From assembly GCA_009774175.1 (NCBI GenBank), contig VSNG01000038.1, forward strand, positions 1 to 24,534: a DNA stretch of 24,534 nt, read 5' to 3'. The DNA is from Lachnospiraceae bacterium. GTDB lineage: Bacteria > Bacillota > Clostridia > Lachnospirales > Lachnospiraceae. The stretch's first letter is position 1; each line of letters begins with the position of its first letter. Positions 1 through 7,065 of this stretch are shown here, one piece after another. Under the pieces are notes generated by a model. It was not told where the DNA came from. It saw only the letters and a program-made list of their open reading frames with translations, and did not search any database. The translations under genes and the position numbers were made by a program.

Positions 1-54
1 GCTATCGGTGAGTTGGCTAGACTCTTACCGAATGGGATTTCCACCCATGAAACA
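1..54. other. Short hairpin-bearing sequence at the window edge
   Basis: No gene is recognised here. The stretch holds a small hairpin at 32-48, ATGGG pairing with CCCAT around a 7-base loop, just beyond the stop codon of the MATE gene. There is no T-tract on either strand long enough for a convincing intrinsic terminator, and no tRNA fold. It may be the edge of a repeat or mobile element lying outside the window, which would also explain the unusual C-terminus of the MATE protein. Confidence 0.3.
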
Positions 55-1395
55 CTATACCCTTTGCTGGGCGCACATAAACCTTACTACCTCCTCAAGG
101 GACAGAATGAAATACACCTGAGGGATCGGCAGCTTCCACACAAAAGCCGCCAGACAACCAAGGGGCACGCCGAATACCCACGTTCCAATCATATCAATCC
201 ACATCACATAGCGCGTCATGCCGCCGCTTCTGATAATTCCGCCTCCCAGAATCATATTCTGTACCTTAATGGGAGAGATTAGAGCAAAAACCAATAAAAT
301 CTGATATGATATTGCCTGTACCTGCAAATCCACATTATAGACAGAAACATAAGTCCTTCCCAACAAAAGTAAAAGCAGCGACAAAACAGCCGATCCCATA
401 ACGCCGCACAACATCATCCGTTTACCGTCCCGGTAAGCCTCCTCGTAAGCCGCCTTTCCCAGCCGCCTGCCAATCATAATCCCCGCCGCCTGCGACACAC
501 CGCTCAAAAGCCCGATTGTCAATCCCTGCACCGGCCCCGTCATGGTCATAGCAGCGCAGGAATCTGTTCCCAGCCTGCCATAAATAACTGCATATCCATT
601 CTCTCCCAGACTCCAGACGAACTCACAGACCAGAATGGGCATCAGTATGCCAAGATACTGCACCCACGATTTCTTCGACATGGAGAAGGACCGACACGGC
701 CTTCTCTCTTTTCCCAAATGCCAGAAATACACCCCAGTCAGAACCAAACCGGCGGCCTGCGCGATCACGCTGGCTACAGCCGCTCCCCTCACTCCCATAG
801 CCGGAGCAGGCCCTGCGCCAAAAATAAAGAGATAGTTTAAGCCGGTATTGAGCAATACGGAAAAGAAGCTTGCCGCCAACGGCCATACAGCCTTTCCTAT
901 ACAGCGCAAAAACACTGCCATTATGGTAGATATTGCACTCAAAGGAAAGGAAACCGCATAAATTTGCAGATAATTCGCCGCCTGACTTCTCACTCCACCG
1001 TCTTTGGTATACAGCCGCATAACTTCATGGGGAAACAGACAACATACCGCCATAAAGCCCGCCGCCAGCAAAAGCCCCAAAAACAGATTCAGATAATATC
1101 CCCTTCCCACACCTTCCTCATCCTCCGCCCCCACATACTGCGCTGTCATAATGCCTGCCGCCGCGGCCACCGCACCCAGTACCACTGTGTAAATGGACGC
1201 AAATTTCCCACCAAGACCGATGCCTGCGATGCTTTCGCTCCCAAGCTGTCCGATCATGAGCTGATCCACCATGGCAAAAGAAGATTGCAGCAGGGATTGC
1301 AGCGTAACAGGCAGTGCAATGCCAATCAGCTCCCTTCTGAAAGAATTTTCCCACTGCGCGCTTTCCTGTATATTTCCCCGTCTCCCTTTACTCAT
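55..1395 (-). CDS. MATE-family multidrug/toxin efflux transporter
   Basis: A 446-residue polytopic inner-membrane protein of the MATE (NorM/DinF-like) family, which exports cationic drugs or metabolites by Na+ or H+ antiport. About 12 hydrophobic segments are visible. The first half has the family pattern of a first helix with ALPVTLQSLLQSSF followed by MVDQLMIGQLGSESIAGIGL, and the second half repeats the fold from about residue 240. The ATG lies inside the end of the upstream LacI-type gene (8-base overlap, ATGAGTAA), so translation is probably coupled and the regulator likely controls the exporter. The C-terminus is odd: family members usually continue past the LSLEEVVR segment by roughly 15 residues, but here the frame ends after MCAQQRV, as if the 3' end had been replaced. 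The substrate cannot be read from sequence. Confidence 0.9.
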   Translation of the reverse strand: MSKGRRGNIQESAQWENSFRRELIGIALPVTLQSLLQSSFAMVDQLMIGQLGSESIAGIGLGGKFASIYTVVLGAVAAAAGIMTAQYVGAEDEEGVGRGYYLNLFLGLLLAAGFMAVCCLFPHEVMRLYTKDGGVRSQAANYLQIYAVSFPLSAISTIMAVFLRCIGKAVWPLAASFFSVLLNTGLNYLFIFGAGPAPAMGVRGAAVASVIAQAAGLVLTGVYFWHLGKERRPCRSFSMSKKSWVQYLGILMPILVCEFVWSLGENGYAVIYGRLGTDSCAAMTMTGPVQGLTIGLLSGVSQAAGIMIGRRLGKAAYEEAYRDGKRMMLCGVMGSAVLSLLLLLLGRTYVSVYNVDLQVQAISYQILLVFALISPIKVQNMILGGGIIRSGGMTRYVMWIDMIGTWVFGVPLGCLAAFVWKLPIPQVYFILSLEEVVRFMCAQQRV

Positions 1396-2446
1396 CTTCC
1401 TTTATCTCCCTCTGGCTGCCTGACCCTGCCGCCTGGTCGTCTGCCTCTACCGCCCTGACACTGTCCCGGAGCACCAGATGCACCGGAAGCATCTTTGTCC
1501 TCGCCCCCTCGCTCCGTTCCCGCAGACGTTTCAACGCGCTTACCGCCGCTTCCGCCCTACTTACGGCATCCTGTCCCACTGTGGTCAGCCGTGGAAAACA
1601 GTTTTCGCAGAACACACTGTTGTCAAATCCTACCACTGACATTTCACCCGGCACCGAAATCCCATTTTCCTGTAAGAAATTCATAAACTCCACCGCATAA
1701 ATATCCGAAACCACAAACGCTGCCGTGCAATCCCGTATTCGCTTCTCATTTTCCAGATAGAACTGCAAACGCCCCGCCCGGCTCATGGGCACCTGCATAA
1801 AATCCGTCCTGCCATCCCCGAATCCTTCCCGAAATCCCATCATCCGTTCTTTGTCCACACAGATATCATTATCTGCAATCAGAAGCGCCCGACTGTGTCC
1901 CATCCGCCGAAGATACTCTCCTACCTGTCGCCCGCCGTCCATATTGTCGATGGTCAGATTGCAAATCGCTCTGTTTTCTTCAAAATATCCGTCATAAACC
2001 ACAAAGGGAATGTGCATCTTCGCCCGCAGTTTCTCATAGTCGCTCTCACAGAAACCAAGAAGTACCATACCGTCCATATTCCACATGGAGGCGAATCGTT
2101 CCACCTCGCTCCAATCCTGCGTCGCCTTTACCATCATAAAATATCCTGCTTTTTCCAGCGCAAATACCAGCGCATTCAGGGAAGCGGAAACAAAACCGTC
2201 CTCCAATACCTTCCCCTCATACTTCTCGTGGTCGTTCACCACCACGCCAATAATCCGGGAGTTATTCTGAGCCAGCAAAATTCCTGCCATGCTTGGAATA
2301 TAATGCCTCTCCTCCAGAACCTCCTGCACCCGCTTCACCGTCTCGTCCGATATTTTTCTGGTCTTCCCGTGAATCACATTGGAAACCGTCGCCGTACTCA
2401 GCCCCAGCTCCTCTGCAATATCCGCAATCCTTACCCGCTGTGCCAT
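1388..2446 (-). CDS. LacI/GalR-family transcriptional regulator
   Basis: A 352-residue repressor-type protein. Residues 5-26 form the LacI helix-turn-helix (IADIAEELGLSTATVSNVIHG), followed by the hinge helix near residues 48-58 and a periplasmic-binding-protein-like effector domain to about residue 330, with the typical late motif VVGFDNS. The start chosen is the ATG at 2446: it begins MAQRVRIADIA, the usual N-terminus, and has an AAGGGG ribosome site about 7 bases upstream. The frame stays open 21 codons further, but that part has no family similarity. Upstream lie a promoter and a 22-base palindrome, which suggest autoregulation. Its stop overlaps the MATE start, so the two form an operon. 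The inducer is unknown; family effectors are usually sugars or nucleosides, which fits poorly with an exporter and leaves the role open. Confidence 0.9.
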   Translation of the reverse strand: MAQRVRIADIAEELGLSTATVSNVIHGKTRKISDETVKRVQEVLEERHYIPSMAGILLAQNNSRIIGVVVNDHEKYEGKVLEDGFVSASLNALVFALEKAGYFMMVKATQDWSEVERFASMWNMDGMVLLGFCESDYEKLRAKMHIPFVVYDGYFEENRAICNLTIDNMDGGRQVGEYLRRMGHSRALLIADNDICVDKERMMGFREGFGDGRTDFMQVPMSRAGRLQFYLENEKRIRDCTAAFVVSDIYAVEFMNFLQENGISVPGEMSVVGFDNSVFCENCFPRLTTVGQDAVSRAEAAVSALKRLRERSEGARTKMLPVHLVLRDSVRAVEADDQAAGSGSQREIKEDE

Positions 2447-2486
2447 AAGCAGCCCCTTTCCCTTCCTGTTTTTCCTTCCTGATAAC

Positions 2487-2515
2487 AGTGTAGTCTCTGC
2501 CCCGCGCATTTACAA
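2487..2515 (-). promoter_or_regulatory. Putative sigma-A promoter of the lacI-MATE operon
   Basis: Read on the minus strand: a -35 TTGTAA at 2510-2515, a 17-base spacer and a -10 TACACT at 2487-2492, about 40 bases ahead of the LacI-type start codon. The -35 agrees with consensus at 4 of 6 positions. The adjoining palindrome makes this placement more likely than chance. Confidence 0.5.
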
Positions 2516-2536
2516 TAGGTTAAACGCGTAACCTAT
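2515..2536. promoter_or_regulatory. Candidate LacI-family operator (22-bp palindrome)
   Basis: Inverted half-sites ATAGGTTA and TAACCTAT are separated by AACGCG, with a CpG at the exact centre, as is usual for LacI/GalR operators. It abuts the proposed -35 box of the regulator's own promoter, so bound protein would block polymerase. This is the only such palindrome noticed around the operon. Confidence 0.6.
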
Positions 2537-2537
2537 A

Positions 2538-2594
2538 ACAAAAACAGAAGCGCCTCACGGGCCGATTTTTGGTCATATTGCCCTGATGCGCTTC
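2538..2594 (-). terminator. Intrinsic terminator after the hybrid kinase gene
   Basis: A strong stem of about 15 pairs runs from GAAGCGC...GGGC at 2547-2562 to its complement at 2580-2594, with one mismatch and one bulge. On the minus strand it is followed by TGTTTTTGTT. It lies about 40 bases past the kinase stop and just upstream of the lacI operator, insulating the two units. Confidence 0.75.
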
Positions 2595-2634
2595 CACTCC
2601 TGCCTTATATGCTGTTTTTAACGTTTTCTATTTT

Positions 2635-4905
2635 TTATTTCCTTGCTTCCTTCCGCTCCCCCGTTGTTATCTTTCTTCGATTCTCCACATTTTCTTCCCA
2701 TGTTTCGCTTTCTTTTCTGCGCTGTTCGGGTATCCATCTTAACAGCGTCTCGTTAAGCGTTTTCTTATCAAGGGGCTTTGTGACAAAATCCTGAAATCCC
2801 TTTTGTAAAAACATCTCCCGGACGCCCTCCATGGCGTTAGCCGTCAGTGCAATGATAACCGGCTGCGTGCCGTTTTCCCCGCAGTCGCTCCGTATAATCT
2901 GTACCGCCTCTATTCCGTCCATTTCCGGCATCATATGATCCATAAAAATAATGTCATACTTTGTCTGTCTGACTTTATCCACCGCTTCCCGGCCGCCGCC
3001 AGCCTCATCAATCAAAAATCCGTAAGGCCGCAGAAAGCCTCTGGCCACCTTCCTGTTGACCAGATTGTCGTCCACAATCAGCACATGATAGTCGTCCGCC
3101 ACAAACAGGCGAAGCTCCTCCTCTTTGACAATTTCCGAAGGCGCTTCTGACAGGCTCTTTGGATCCACAATCTCCTGTATGATCTCCAGAATAAAGGTGG
3201 TTCCCTCTCCGTACACGCTCTCTACCCTGATATTACCCTGCATCAGCTCCACCAGCTGTCTGGAAATGGAAAGCCCAAGCCCGGTTCCCTCCACGCTCCT
3301 ATTTTGTCTGGCATCAACCTGACTGAAATTTTCAAATATCTTTTCCAGGTCTTCTTCCCTGATCCCGCAGCCTGTATCCTTGATTTCCATGTGAAGCCGC
3401 TCCGTACCCGGCTTTTCACCCGGCGCGCCGCTGACCGTAAGCTTCACATAGCCTTCTTTGGTAAACTTTAAGCCGTTATTCAACAGGTTAATCAGAATCT
3501 GCCTGATCCTGTTGTCGTCACCGCGATACCGGCTGGGAATGGACATGTCGAACTCACATTTCAGTAATATCCCCTTCTTGGATGCCGCGCCTTCCATCAT
3601 ATTAATGACTTCGTCCACTATGGCCTTAATATGATATTCGTTACTTACCAGTTCCATCTTGCCCGCCTCTACCTTGGACAAATCCAGTATATCGTTGATC
3701 AGTGCAAGAAGATTCTTGGACGCCGACTTGATATCGCAGGCATAGTCGTACACTTTTCTTCCCTTGCTTTCTTCCATAATAATATCGCTCAAGCCCACAA
3801 TCGCGTTCATGGGCGTGCGGATCTCATGGGACATATTCGCCAGAAATTCACTTTTTGCCTTGTTTGCCTGTTCCGCCTGTACCCGAACCTGCCTGATCTC
3901 CTCGATACGGTTTCTTATCTCCGTCATATCCAGAATCACTACCACATATCCCTTTAATACCCCGAAACGATCTGAAATATGCTCCACATGACTCTGATAA
4001 AAGCGGTCCATCAGCAAAAATTCATTCTGACCCTCCTCTCCCGTTGTAATTTCCGGGAAATCAGGTATCTCCGCTACGCTTCTGCCGATTGCGTGACTGT
4101 TCAGCTCCGTAAAAATAGCTGCAGCCGCCGGATTATAGTTGACAATTCTCTTTTTCTCATCCAGCGCAATCACACCGTCGCTCATACTGTTTAAGAGCGT
4201 GCCCGAGGCAAGGCTTCCGAAATCATAAACCTTTCTGCTCCATACAAGAATTACCACGCCGGAAAGCACTGTCCCCACTACCATCGGCGTAAAATCATAG
4301 GCGCGCGTCAGCTTCATAACATAGGCATAGAGTACAAATATCGGCAGGATCGAGAGAACCAAAATCAATCCATACTTCCGATCCACCGCATTTTCTCCCT
4401 TTCTTGCGCTGGCACGGAATAAGGTATATAAAGACAGCATATAGGGAATGAGGATTGCGCAGACCATGAGCACTATGTACCCGGGGCCATATACCAGATG
4501 CAGATAAGAATGACCTTCCGGCGTCGTATGCCACTCCACATACCGATAAAACACGTCATGATACTCACAGGTCAGAACCATGGCAAAAAGCCCGGCATCT
4601 ATCACTGCCAAAAATCTCAACAGCTTAAGAGGCGCATCCTCAAAACAGTACATATAAATAAAGTAACAGTAGCAGACCGGCATCACCAACGATCCCATAT
4701 ACTGCATTTTTACCGCCACCAGAGCGGCTTCCATCATGGGCGCCGTCACCTCCAGCAGATATCCTATATTTTGTATAAGCGCGCCTACCAGAAAATATTC
4801 CATCAGCTTCTGCTCTCTGGAACCATCCCCGTTTAACAGAAGCGCCAGTGCAAAGAAAATGGCACATATTCCTATGATTTGAAGTCCGACAAATACCACC
4901 TGCAT
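2635..4905 (-). CDS. 7TM-PAS hybrid sensor histidine kinase with receiver domain
   Basis: A 756-residue membrane hybrid kinase. Residues 1-225 hold about seven hydrophobic helices of the 7TM histidine-kinase sensor type. A PAS-like domain follows at about 230-330 and a short coiled coil at 330-350. The HisKA domain has the phosphoacceptor His360 (FLANMSHEIRTP). The HATPase domain shows the N-box near 473-480 (NLLNNGLK), D510-TGCG and G540-TGLGL. The C-terminal receiver has the acidic pair D612/D613, phosphoacceptor D656 (FMDHMMPEMDG), T688 and K710. All catalytic residues are present. Start: the ATG at 4905 has a GGGAG site 7 bases upstream; the longer frame starts inside the preceding gene's 3' end and reads through a terminator hairpin. 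The receiver would pass phosphate to an unseen partner, since no phosphotransfer protein is nearby. Confidence 0.9.
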   Translation of the reverse strand: MQVVFVGLQIIGICAIFFALALLLNGDGSREQKLMEYFLVGALIQNIGYLLEVTAPMMEAALVAVKMQYMGSLVMPVCYCYFIYMYCFEDAPLKLLRFLAVIDAGLFAMVLTCEYHDVFYRYVEWHTTPEGHSYLHLVYGPGYIVLMVCAILIPYMLSLYTLFRASARKGENAVDRKYGLILVLSILPIFVLYAYVMKLTRAYDFTPMVVGTVLSGVVILVWSRKVYDFGSLASGTLLNSMSDGVIALDEKKRIVNYNPAAAAIFTELNSHAIGRSVAEIPDFPEITTGEEGQNEFLLMDRFYQSHVEHISDRFGVLKGYVVVILDMTEIRNRIEEIRQVRVQAEQANKAKSEFLANMSHEIRTPMNAIVGLSDIIMEESKGRKVYDYACDIKSASKNLLALINDILDLSKVEAGKMELVSNEYHIKAIVDEVINMMEGAASKKGILLKCEFDMSIPSRYRGDDNRIRQILINLLNNGLKFTKEGYVKLTVSGAPGEKPGTERLHMEIKDTGCGIREEDLEKIFENFSQVDARQNRSVEGTGLGLSISRQLVELMQGNIRVESVYGEGTTFILEIIQEIVDPKSLSEAPSEIVKEEELRLFVADDYHVLIVDDNLVNRKVARGFLRPYGFLIDEAGGGREAVDKVRQTKYDIIFMDHMMPEMDGIEAVQIIRSDCGENGTQPVIIALTANAMEGVREMFLQKGFQDFVTKPLDKKTLNETLLRWIPEQRRKESETWEENVENRRKITTGERKEARK

Positions 4906-4923
4906 CTTTTTTCTCCCGTTCAT

Positions 4924-4956
4924 AAAAAAAGCCGCAAAGGGAATCCCTTTACAGCC
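4924..4956 (-). terminator. Intrinsic terminator of the EAL gene, adjacent to the kinase start
   Basis: On the minus strand a stem of about 11 pairs, including two G-U pairs, has AAAGGG/CCCTTT as its upper part (4931-4956) and is followed by seven T (complement of 4924-4930). It begins 1 base after the EAL stop codon and ends just ahead of the kinase ribosome site. Confidence 0.7.
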
Positions 4957-4957
4957 T

Positions 4958-6904
4958 TTAAAATGTGTACATCTGTCTTCCCTGATTCCATGTTTTAATA
5001 AAATTGACAAACTCAGGCTTCGGTATCGGCTTGGAAAAGAAGTACCCCTGGATGAAGTCGCAGCGCAGGTCCGTAAAAAAGTCCAGCATTTCCTGCGTTT
5101 CTATTCCCTCCACCACGATTTCCATATTCATGTCCTTGAGCATCGCCACCGTATTTTTAAGCACCACCCGCATCTTGGGGTTGTCCTGTTCATCCACAAA
5201 GGTCTTGTCCAGTTTGATGATTTTAAGCGGCAGCTGAATGACGCGTTTGATATTGGAATAGCCCGTCCCGTAATCGTCAAGCGAAATGGATATTCCCGCC
5301 TGCGTCAGTTTACTCAGATTTTCCGACATAACCTCCTGTGCATGACTGGCCGCCGTCTCTGTTATTTCCAGATTAACGGCTTCCATTGGAACATGATATC
5401 TGTTCATGATCTCAAGCACATCTTCCGCCAGATTACCCCGCATGCACTGCGTCACCGACAGATTCACCTCTATATACTCCAGCCCCAGCGCTTTAAACTC
5501 ATCGCTTGCAATAAAGCGGCACACCTCTTCCAGAACATAATCCCCGATTCTGTGAATCGCACCGCTTTTCTCCGCCGCCGTAACAAGCAGCTCCGGTGAA
5601 ATAAAACCAAAATTCGGATCAAATAAACGAAGCAGCGCCTCCGCCGAAACAAATTTCCCCTTTTCCGTAGAATAAATGGGCTGGTAATATACCTGAAAAC
5701 GCCTGAAATTCAAAGCGTTTTCTATAATTTTGTCAATGTTATTCTGGATTTCAAACATATCCTCATGCATAGCCTCGGCCACATGCATGACGCGGCCTTC
5801 AAACTTGAGCTTTTCATGGAAATCCATACCAAAGGTCATAAGCGTATCAAAATCGGGAATCTCCTCCGGGCATTGCGCCAGTATCACAAAGGGATTCAGG
5901 CTGACGTCAATCTTATTAAAGTCCGCCTTTTCCGTCAGGCTCTTCACAAGCATGTCCGCCGCTTTGACCGCCCGTTCTCTGTCATTTTCAGAAAACACCA
6001 TGCGAAACCGCCCGCGATCCAGATAGTACACGTCTCCCCTGTTGTCCAGATGCCTGTTAATCTTACGGATTCTGGCAACCACATCATTTAAGACAAGCAT
6101 GGCGAAATCGTAACCCATCATGGCGTTTATGGATGAAAAATTACCAAGATTAAGCATCACCACATTAAAATGCTTGTCATTGCGGTAATTTCTCGTCATA
6201 TCCGTAGCGTAGGCGCTGTATTTCATGAACTGCGTGTCAGAGTCCATAATCTCCTCGGGCCGCTGCACACCGATACTCATGACAAGCAGACTGATCGCCG
6301 CGCTGAACATCTCCACCAGAGTTGACGGAGACAGCAGTTGAATCACCAGCGCCGTAACGCCAATCGGTATGTAGGACATAACCGCAATGGCTTTCGACCG
6401 TTCCACCAAGTCCCGATAATGAACCATATAACCGATTACAAAAACAAGATAAACCGCTACCCCCGCATAAATCAGGAAAAACCATGGCCCTCTCTGATAA
6501 CCCTGCTCCACCAGAAACATATTTTTCGCGATGGGGTTGAGCAATAATGCCGCCATGACAACGACAAAGGGCGTCCACAGTATAAACTGAATCCAGAAGC
6601 TCTGCCTGATCTTATGCCAGGTGTCGGTCAGGCTGATCACAAACAGCACATACACCGGCACCGTAAAATTATGTATCAGCAAATAGCCGGAATGCGCAAC
6701 ATACAATGCGAGCAGATTCGTACTGTTCGCATTGTCAAGCCACACCGCCCAGATATCAAACCCCGTCGCAAGCCATGTCGTGAAAATGAAGAACAGAAAC
6801 AGCTTATTCGGTGTTCCGCTGGTCAATTTTCTCATAATACATGAAATCAGAAGCAGTGTCAGTATTAAAATTGCCGCTATATCAAAACTAAGACTTTTTC
6901 CCAT
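4958..6904 (-). CDS. 7TM sensor, degenerate GGDEF and EAL c-di-GMP phosphodiesterase
   Basis: A 648-residue membrane protein. Seven hydrophobic helices fill about residues 8-212. A GGDEF-fold domain follows at about 225-375, but its signature is DRGRF (296-300) instead of GGDEF, so cyclase activity is not expected; such domains often regulate the attached EAL. The EAL domain (about 395-640) keeps the residues needed to hydrolyse c-di-GMP to pGpG: E422 in EAL, N481, E513, the D543-D544 pair in DDYGTGYS, K567, E599 and Q619. It is therefore probably an active phosphodiesterase controlled by a membrane signal. The gene ends at its own terminator and has a good extended -10 promoter upstream, so it looks monocistronic. 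It shares a 7TM-type sensor layout with the adjacent kinase. Confidence 0.92.
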   Translation of the reverse strand: MGKSLSFDIAAILILTLLLISCIMRKLTSGTPNKLFLFFIFTTWLATGFDIWAVWLDNANSTNLLALYVAHSGYLLIHNFTVPVYVLFVISLTDTWHKIRQSFWIQFILWTPFVVVMAALLLNPIAKNMFLVEQGYQRGPWFFLIYAGVAVYLVFVIGYMVHYRDLVERSKAIAVMSYIPIGVTALVIQLLSPSTLVEMFSAAISLLVMSIGVQRPEEIMDSDTQFMKYSAYATDMTRNYRNDKHFNVVMLNLGNFSSINAMMGYDFAMLVLNDVVARIRKINRHLDNRGDVYYLDRGRFRMVFSENDRERAVKAADMLVKSLTEKADFNKIDVSLNPFVILAQCPEEIPDFDTLMTFGMDFHEKLKFEGRVMHVAEAMHEDMFEIQNNIDKIIENALNFRRFQVYYQPIYSTEKGKFVSAEALLRLFDPNFGFISPELLVTAAEKSGAIHRIGDYVLEEVCRFIASDEFKALGLEYIEVNLSVTQCMRGNLAEDVLEIMNRYHVPMEAVNLEITETAASHAQEVMSENLSKLTQAGISISLDDYGTGYSNIKRVIQLPLKIIKLDKTFVDEQDNPKMRVVLKNTVAMLKDMNMEIVVEGIETQEMLDFFTDLRCDFIQGYFFSKPIPKPEFVNFIKTWNQGRQMYTF

Positions 6905-6966
6905 GGTTTTGCCTTTTCGCCGGACGTTCGCTCGTTAATGCCGTAAGAAAAACAAATGCCGCTTCA

Positions 6967-6987
6967 GTCGCAGATCCCATCTGCGAC
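6967..6987. other. Perfect hairpin in the EAL gene leader
   Basis: GTCGCAGAT and ATCTGCGAC form a 9-bp stem with a 3-base loop, transcribed about 25-45 bases after the proposed EAL promoter. Its role is unknown: an mRNA-stability or attenuation element is possible. The T-rich run downstream on the minus strand (ATTTGTTTTTC) starts about 9 bases after the stem, too far for a standard terminator. No complete c-di-GMP riboswitch was recognised. Confidence 0.4.
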
Positions 6988-7012
6988 GACGCTATGTTTT
7001 TCTTTTGTGGCT

Positions 7013-7018
7013 ATTATA
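7013..7018 (-). promoter_or_regulatory. Extended -10 promoter for the EAL phosphodiesterase gene
   Basis: On the minus strand TGGTATAAT gives a perfect TATAAT with an extended TGn element. The -35 is poor, which extended -10 promoters tolerate. It lies about 110 bases upstream of the ATG at 6904, leaving a leader that holds the hairpin at 6967-6987. Confidence 0.6.
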
Positions 7019-7065
7019 CCAAATTCCGGCACAGGAGAAAAGTCTTTCTTTCAGGAAGGCTGTCC

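Noticed and set aside
1..80. Possible tRNA or riboswitch at the left edge
   Set aside because: Only one 5-bp hairpin forms; there is no cloverleaf, T-loop motif or known aptamer core.
2547..2594. Long hairpin as an operator of the lacI operon
   Set aside because: The mismatch and bulge, the long loop and the adjoining T-tract fit an intrinsic terminator of the kinase gene better.
6905..6920. GGCAAAACC near the EAL start resembling part of a GEMM c-di-GMP riboswitch
   Set aside because: The second conserved strand, the GAAA tetraloop partner and the paired stems are absent, so it is a chance partial match.
6967..6987. Hairpin as terminator of the lipoprotein gene
   Set aside because: The T-rich run is about 9 bases away from the stem and is not continuous, and the hairpin lies downstream of the EAL promoter.
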